Notes under the pieces: generated by a model | Told to the model about the DNA's origin: nothing | The model's database searches: none | What the model saw: the letters and a program-made list of their open reading frames with translations, nothing else | Part shown: positions 22,589-28,523 of the stretch, one piece after another | How the letters are laid out: every line of letters begins with the position of its first letter | Numbering within the stretch: the first letter of the stretch is position 1 | Position numbers and translations under genes: made by a program | Origin: Solimonas sp047605265 | GTDB lineage: Bacteria; Pseudomonadota; Gammaproteobacteria; Nevskiales; Nevskiaceae | Direction of reading: 5' to 3' | Assembly (NCBI GenBank): GCA_047605265.1 | Contig: JASGFY010000038.1 | Location: 1-28,523, forward strand | Length of the DNA: 28,523 nt

Positions 22589-23764
22589 ATGAGCATGACA
22601 TCCCTGGACTTCGACCTCGGCAGCGACGTCGACCGGCTGCGCGAGCTGACCCGGCAGTTCGCGGCCAGGGAAATCGCCCCGCTGGCCGCGCAGGCCGATC
22701 GCGACAATGCCTTCCCGAACCCGCTGTGGCGCCAGTTCGGCGAACTCGGCCTGCTCGGTTTGACCGTCGAGGAAGAATACGGCGGCACCGACCTCGGCTA
22801 TCTCGCGCACGTGGTAGCGATGGAAGAAATCTCGCGCGCCTGCGCGGCGATCGGCCTGTCGTATGGCGCGCATTCGAATCTCTGCGTCAATCAGCTGCGC
22901 AAGAACGGCAACACCGCGCAGAAGCAGAAGTACCTGCCGAAGCTGGTCAGCGGCGAGCACGTCGGCGCGCTGGCGATGAGCGAGCCGGGCGCCGGATCCG
23001 ACGTCGTCGGCATGAAGCTGCGCGCCGACAGGAAGGGCGACCGCTACGTGCTCAACGGCAGCAAGATGTGGATCACCAACGGTCCCGACGCCGACACGCT
23101 GATCGTCTACGCCAAGACCGACGTTGCCGCCGGCCCGCGCGGCATCACCGCCTTCATCGTCGAGAAAGGCTTCAAGGGTTTCTCGACGGCGCAGAAGCTC
23201 GACAAGTTCGGCATGCGCGGCAGCAACACCTGCGAGCTGGTGTTCCAGGATTGCGAGGTGCCGGAGGAAAACGTGCTCGGCACGGTCGGCCGCGGCGTGC
23301 AGGTGCTGATGTCAGGCCTCGACTACGAACGCGTGGTGCTGTCCGGCGGCCCGCTCGGCATCATCGCCGCGTGCCTCGACGTCACCGTGCCTTATCTGCA
23401 TGAGCGCAAGCAGTTCGGCCAGAGCATCGGCGAGTTCCAGCTGATGCAGGGCAAGCTCGCCGACATGTACGTCGGCTTCAACGCCTGCCGCGCCTACGTC
23501 TACGCCGTCGCCAGGGCCTGCGATCGCGGCGAGACGACGCGCAAGGACGCCGCCGGCGCGATCCTCTACGCCGCCGAGAAGGCGACGTGGATGGCCGGCC
23601 AGGCGATCCAGGCGCTCGGCGGCAACGGCTACATCAACGACAACCCCACCGGTCGCCTGTGGCGCGACGCCAAGCTCTACGAGATCGGCGCCGGCACGTC
23701 GGAAATCCGCCGCATGCTGATCGGCCGCGAACTGTTCAACGAGACGAAGCAAGACCTGAGGTAA
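22589..23764 (+). CDS. liuA: Isovaleryl-CoA dehydrogenase
   Basis: FAD-dependent oxidation of isovaleryl-CoA to 3-methylcrotonyl-CoA in leucine catabolism. It has 391 residues in the acyl-CoA dehydrogenase fold. GALAMSEPGAGSDVVGMKL (126-144) is the first signature; KMWITNGPDADTLIVYAKT follows. The catalytic base is Glu247 in SGLDYERVVLSGGPLGI, the position characteristic of isovaleryl-CoA dehydrogenase rather than the distant Glu of other acyl-CoA dehydrogenases. GGNGYINDNPTGRLWRDAKLYEIGAGTSEIRR is the C-terminal FAD/substrate region. A strong ribosome-binding site (GGCGGAGGAG) precedes ATG 22589. It leads an operon with the two methylcrotonyl-CoA carboxylase subunits. Confidence 0.95.
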   Translation: MSMTSLDFDLGSDVDRLRELTRQFAAREIAPLAAQADRDNAFPNPLWRQFGELGLLGLTVEEEYGGTDLGYLAHVVAMEEISRACAAIGLSYGAHSNLCVNQLRKNGNTAQKQKYLPKLVSGEHVGALAMSEPGAGSDVVGMKLRADRKGDRYVLNGSKMWITNGPDADTLIVYAKTDVAAGPRGITAFIVEKGFKGFSTAQKLDKFGMRGSNTCELVFQDCEVPEENVLGTVGRGVQVLMSGLDYERVVLSGGPLGIIAACLDVTVPYLHERKQFGQSIGEFQLMQGKLADMYVGFNACRAYVYAVARACDRGETTRKDAAGAILYAAEKATWMAGQAIQALGGNGYINDNPTGRLWRDAKLYEIGAGTSEIRRMLIGRELFNETKQDLR

Positions 23765-23774
23765 CGAAACGAAC

Positions 23775-25382
23775 ATGCCCGTCATTCAATCGAAGCTGCG
23801 CACCGGCTCTGACGAGTTCAAGGCCAATGCCGCGGCGCTGCAGAAGCAGGTCGACGACCTGCGTGCCACAACCGGCCGAGCCGCGCTCGGCGGCACCGAG
23901 GCCGCGCGCGCCAAGCACATCGCGCGCGGCAAGCTGCTGCCGCGCGACCGCATCGACGGCCTGCTCGATCCGGGCACGCCGTTCCTGGAACTGTCGCCGC
24001 TCGCCGCGCACGGCATGTACGGCGACGAAGTGCCGAGCGCCGGCGTCGTCGCCGGCATCGGCCGGGTCAGCGGCCGCGAGTGCGTGATCGTCGCCAACGA
24101 CGCCACCGTCAAGGGCGGCACGTATTACCCGATGACGGTCAAGAAGCATCTGCGCGCGCAGGAGATCGCCCGCGAGAACCACCTGCCCTGCGTCTATCTC
24201 GTCGATTCCGGCGGCGCCTTCCTGCCGATGCAAGACGAGGTGTTTCCGGACAGGGAACACTTCGGCCGCATCTTCTACAACCAGGCCAATCTGTCGGCGC
24301 TCGGCATTCCGCAGATCGCCTGCGTGATGGGCTCGTGCACCGCCGGCGGCGCGTACGTGCCGGCGATGAGCGACGAGACCGTCATCGTCAAGAACCAGGG
24401 CACGATCTTCCTCGGCGGCCCGCCGCTGGTAAAGGCGGCGACCGGCGAAGTCGTCAGCGCCGAAGACCTCGGCGGCGCCGACGTGCACACGCGCGTCTCC
24501 GGCGTCGCCGATCATTTCGCCGAGAACGATCACCACGCGCTCGCCACCGTGCGCAACATCGTCTCGCACCTGAACATCCGCAAGCCGATGCCGGTCGACG
24601 TGCAGGCGCCGGAAGCGCCGCTCTACGATCCGAGCGAGATCTACGGCGTGGTGCCGGCCGACACGCGCAAGCCCTACGACGTGCGCGAGATCATCGCGCG
24701 CATCGTCGACGGTTCGCGCCTCGACGAATTCAAGTCGCGCTACGGCGCGACGCTGGTCACCGGCTTCGCGCACATCCACGGCTATCCGGTCGGCATCGTC
24801 GCCAACAACGGCATCCTGTTCTCGGAATCGGCGCAGAAAGGCGCGCACTTCATCGAGCTGTGCGCGCAGCGCGGCATCCCGCTGCTGTTCCTGCAGAACA
24901 TCTCCGGCTTCATGGTCGGCCGCAAGTACGAGAACACGGGTATTGCGAAGGACGGCGCCAAGATGGTCACGGCGGTGGCGACCGCGCAGGTGCCGAAGTT
25001 CACGGTGCTGATCGGCGGCTCGTTCGGCGCCGGCAACTACGGCATGTGCGGCCGCGCGTACTCGCCGCGCTTCCTGTGGAGCTGGCCGAATTCGCGCATC
25101 TCGGTGATGGGCGGCGAGCAGGCGGCGAGCGTGCTCGCCACCGTGCGCCGCGACGGCCTGGAGGCGCAGGGCAAGCACTGGAGCGTCGAGGACGAAGAGA
25201 AGTTCAAGGCGCCGACGCGCTCGCAGTTCGAGTTGCAGAGCCACCCGTACTACGCGACGGCGCGGCTGTGGGACGACGGCATCGTCGATCCGGCGCAGAC
25301 GCGGCGCATGCTGGGCCTCGGCATCTCCGCTTCGCTGAATGCCCCCATTGCCCGGACGCGCTTCGGCGTGTTCCGCATGTAA
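23775..25382 (+). CDS. liuB: 3-Methylcrotonyl-CoA carboxylase, beta (carboxyltransferase) subunit
   Basis: Transfers the carboxyl group from biotin on LiuD to 3-methylcrotonyl-CoA, forming 3-methylglutaconyl-CoA. The length of 535 residues is typical. The N-terminal half holds DATVKGGTYYPMTVKKHLRAQEIA (109-132) and GSCTAGGAYVPAMSDE (186-201), and the C-terminal half holds FLQNISGFMVGRKYE and IGGSFGAGNYGMCGRAYSPRFLWSWPNSRISVMGGEQAA. These blocks separate it from propionyl-CoA carboxylase beta. It begins 10 bases after liuA. No liuC (methylglutaconyl-CoA hydratase) sits between it and liuD, unlike the common liuABCDE order. Confidence 0.95.
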   Translation: MPVIQSKLRTGSDEFKANAAALQKQVDDLRATTGRAALGGTEAARAKHIARGKLLPRDRIDGLLDPGTPFLELSPLAAHGMYGDEVPSAGVVAGIGRVSGRECVIVANDATVKGGTYYPMTVKKHLRAQEIARENHLPCVYLVDSGGAFLPMQDEVFPDREHFGRIFYNQANLSALGIPQIACVMGSCTAGGAYVPAMSDETVIVKNQGTIFLGGPPLVKAATGEVVSAEDLGGADVHTRVSGVADHFAENDHHALATVRNIVSHLNIRKPMPVDVQAPEAPLYDPSEIYGVVPADTRKPYDVREIIARIVDGSRLDEFKSRYGATLVTGFAHIHGYPVGIVANNGILFSESAQKGAHFIELCAQRGIPLLFLQNISGFMVGRKYENTGIAKDGAKMVTAVATAQVPKFTVLIGGSFGAGNYGMCGRAYSPRFLWSWPNSRISVMGGEQAASVLATVRRDGLEAQGKHWSVEDEEKFKAPTRSQFELQSHPYYATARLWDDGIVDPAQTRRMLGLGISASLNAPIARTRFGVFRM

Positions 25383-25473
25383 GCAAGCGTGCTACCCGGC
25401 GAGGGGCCCATCGCATGGCGATCGGATCGACGGCAAAGCACTCGCAGCTCTATTCGTCATTGACGGACTCGAT

Positions 25474-27447
<1,974 letters not shown>

Positions 27448-27483
27448 AGCCCATGCCGTGCGGCGCCGGCTCTGCACGCGCCG

Positions 27484-27511
27484 CTTGAGCGCCGGCAGAA
27501 TGCCCCCATTT
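27484..27511 (+). promoter_or_regulatory. Sigma-32 (heat-shock) promoter candidate for the DnaJ-like gene
   Basis: CTTGAG (27484-27489), 14 bases, then CCCCATTT (27504-27511) matches the sigma-32 consensus CTTGAA-N13-15-CCCCATNT at all but one specified base. Transcription would start near 27518, leaving a leader of about 95 bases before the gene. Confidence 0.7.
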
Positions 27512-27613
27512 TCGAAGCTGCCGGCCCGCTCCGAGGACCGGCGGCGGCAGGCGTTTGCTAACGTAGCGGCGACGCCCTGACCGCGTCGTTCCACATTCGA
27601 GGTTGGCGAACAC

Positions 27614-28522
27614 TTGGAATACAAGGACTACTACAAGGTACTCGGCGTCCCGCGCTCGGCTCCGGCCGACGAGATCAAGCGCGCCTATCGCAAGCTGGCG
27701 CGCGAATTCCATCCGGACAAGAACAAGAGCGCCGGCGCCGAAGACCGCTTCAAGGAAATCAACGAGGCCAACGAAGTGCTCGGCGACGCCGAGAAGCGCA
27801 AGGCCTACGACACGCTCGGCGCCAACTGGAAGGCCGGCCAGCAGTTCACGCCGCCGCCCGGCTGGAACGGCTTCGGCCAGGGCGCCGCCGGCTTCGGCCG
27901 CGCCCGCGGCGGCAACGCGCACTTCGGCGCCGGCGGCAATGCCGGCTTCTCCGATTTCTTCTCGCAGCTGTTCGGCGGCACGGGCGCCGCCGGCGGCTTC
28001 GGCGGCAACTTCGAAGACTTCGCCGAGGCCGAGGATACGCGCGCGCGGCTGACGATCCAGCTCGAGGATTCATACCTTGGCGCGCAGAAGCAGATCAGCA
28101 TCGGCGGCCGCACGCTCAACGTGCGCATTCCGCAGGGCGTCACCGCCGGCCAGACGATCCGTCTCGTCAACCAGGGCACGCAGGGTGGCGATCTGCTGCT
28201 GGAGATCGAATTCGCGCCACATGCGCAGTTCAAGCTCGACGGCCGCGACGTCACGACGGCCGTCAGCATCGCGCCCTGGGAAGCGGCGCTCGGCGGCAAG
28301 ATCGCTGTGCCGACGCTCGGTGGCAGCGTCGAGCTGAACCTGCCGGCGAACTCGCGCAGCGGCCAGAAACTGCGGCTCAAAGGGCGTGGCCTGCCCGGCA
28401 AGACGCCGGGCGACCAGTTCGTGCAGTTGCAGATCGTCACGCCGCCAGCCGCGAGCGACGACGAGCGCACGTTCTACGCGCAGATGGCAGAGCGCTTCGC
28501 GAACTTCGCGCCGCGCGGGTAA
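27614..28522 (+). CDS. DnaJ C-terminal domain protein, CbpA-like co-chaperone
   Basis: A 302-residue class B J-domain co-chaperone that would stimulate a DnaK-type Hsp70. The J domain (1-70) has the HPD motif (33-35) in REFHPDKNKSAG. A Gly/Phe-rich segment follows (about 82-136, GFGQGAAGFGR, GGNAHFGAGGNAGF, FSQLFGGTG). Two beta-sandwich substrate-binding domains (about 140-295) include LNVRIPQGVTAGQTIRLVNQG and SGQKLRLKGRGLPGKTPGD. No CxxCxGxG zinc centre is present, which separates it from DnaJ and matches CbpA. The start is TTG at 27614 (MEYKDYYKVLGV, as in homologues), with GAGG about 11 bases upstream. The stop TAA is at 28520-28522, the last codon in the window. Confidence 0.93.
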   Translation: MEYKDYYKVLGVPRSAPADEIKRAYRKLAREFHPDKNKSAGAEDRFKEINEANEVLGDAEKRKAYDTLGANWKAGQQFTPPPGWNGFGQGAAGFGRARGGNAHFGAGGNAGFSDFFSQLFGGTGAAGGFGGNFEDFAEAEDTRARLTIQLEDSYLGAQKQISIGGRTLNVRIPQGVTAGQTIRLVNQGTQGGDLLLEIEFAPHAQFKLDGRDVTTAVSIAPWEAALGGKIAVPTLGGSVELNLPANSRSGQKLRLKGRGLPGKTPGDQFVQLQIVTPPAASDDERTFYAQMAERFANFAPRG

Positions 28523-28523
28523 G

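Noticed and set aside
23736..25244. Long minus-strand open frame opposite liuB
   Set aside because: Antisense shadow of a conserved carboxyltransferase subunit; no recognisable domain.
25383..25473. Gap between liuB and liuD as a remnant of liuC
   Set aside because: Ninety-one bases with no enoyl-CoA hydratase motif in any frame; nothing supports a pseudogene.

Overview
The window reads as ordinary chromosomal backbone of a GC-rich Gammaproteobacterium. This lineage call is an inference from gene order and family type: aroQ-accB-accC, zapA-6S RNA-fau, proC-yggT-metX-metW, SohB, and a leucine-degradation (liu) cluster. Codon use and gene order would suit a Nevskiales/Xanthomonadales-like lineage, but no 16S or other decisive marker is present. 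I see no tRNA, rRNA, insertion sequence, phage gene, CRISPR array or attachment site. No gene-free stretch exceeds about 210 bases.

Layout. 1-919: the end of a DsbD N-terminal (alpha) domain protein and a TlpA/ResA-type thioredoxin, a periplasmic redox pair. 1066-3447: aroQ, accB and accC (shikimate pathway and acetyl-CoA carboxylase), closed by a terminator. 3591-4937: a FadI-like thiolase with its own terminator. 5038-6540: an APC-family amino acid permease. 6591-7697: ferrochelatase. 7775-9640 (minus strand): a small exported Ala/Lys-rich protein whose frame is broken by an apparent one-base deletion, and an OprF/OmpA-type porin, each with a terminator. 9753-12960: SohB-like S49 peptidase, a PEBP-family protein and a DegP/MucD-type protease. 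13053-14838: TIGR02449 coiled-coil protein, ZapA, 6S RNA, 5-formyltetrahydrofolate cyclo-ligase and an EVE-domain protein. 14849-16417 (minus): ilvA. 16525-19721: proC-yggT-metX-metW with overlapping or tight junctions. 19746-22461 (minus): a YihG-like acyltransferase, an NTF2-like exported protein, a small lipoprotein and a TetR regulator. 22589-27447: liuA-liuB-liuD for leucine/isovalerate breakdown. 27614-28522: a CbpA-like DnaJ co-chaperone behind a strong heat-shock promoter match.

The genes work in several modules. Two biotin-dependent carboxylases occur: AccB/AccC for fatty-acid synthesis and LiuB/LiuD for leucine catabolism. The TetR gene is divergent from liuA and probably controls it. 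Envelope maintenance is represented by the redox pair, OmpA, SohB, Deg protease and lipoprotein. The 6S RNA gene sits in its conserved place between zapA and fau, and its 3' arm contains the start of fau.

No clearly new system is visible. The best leads are regulatory: a perfect 11-bp hairpin enclosing the accC ribosome-binding site and start codon; 6S RNA overlapping fau; a sigma-32-type promoter before the DnaJ-like gene; a sigma-E/AlgU-like site before the Deg protease; and inverted repeats in the TetR-liuA gap.
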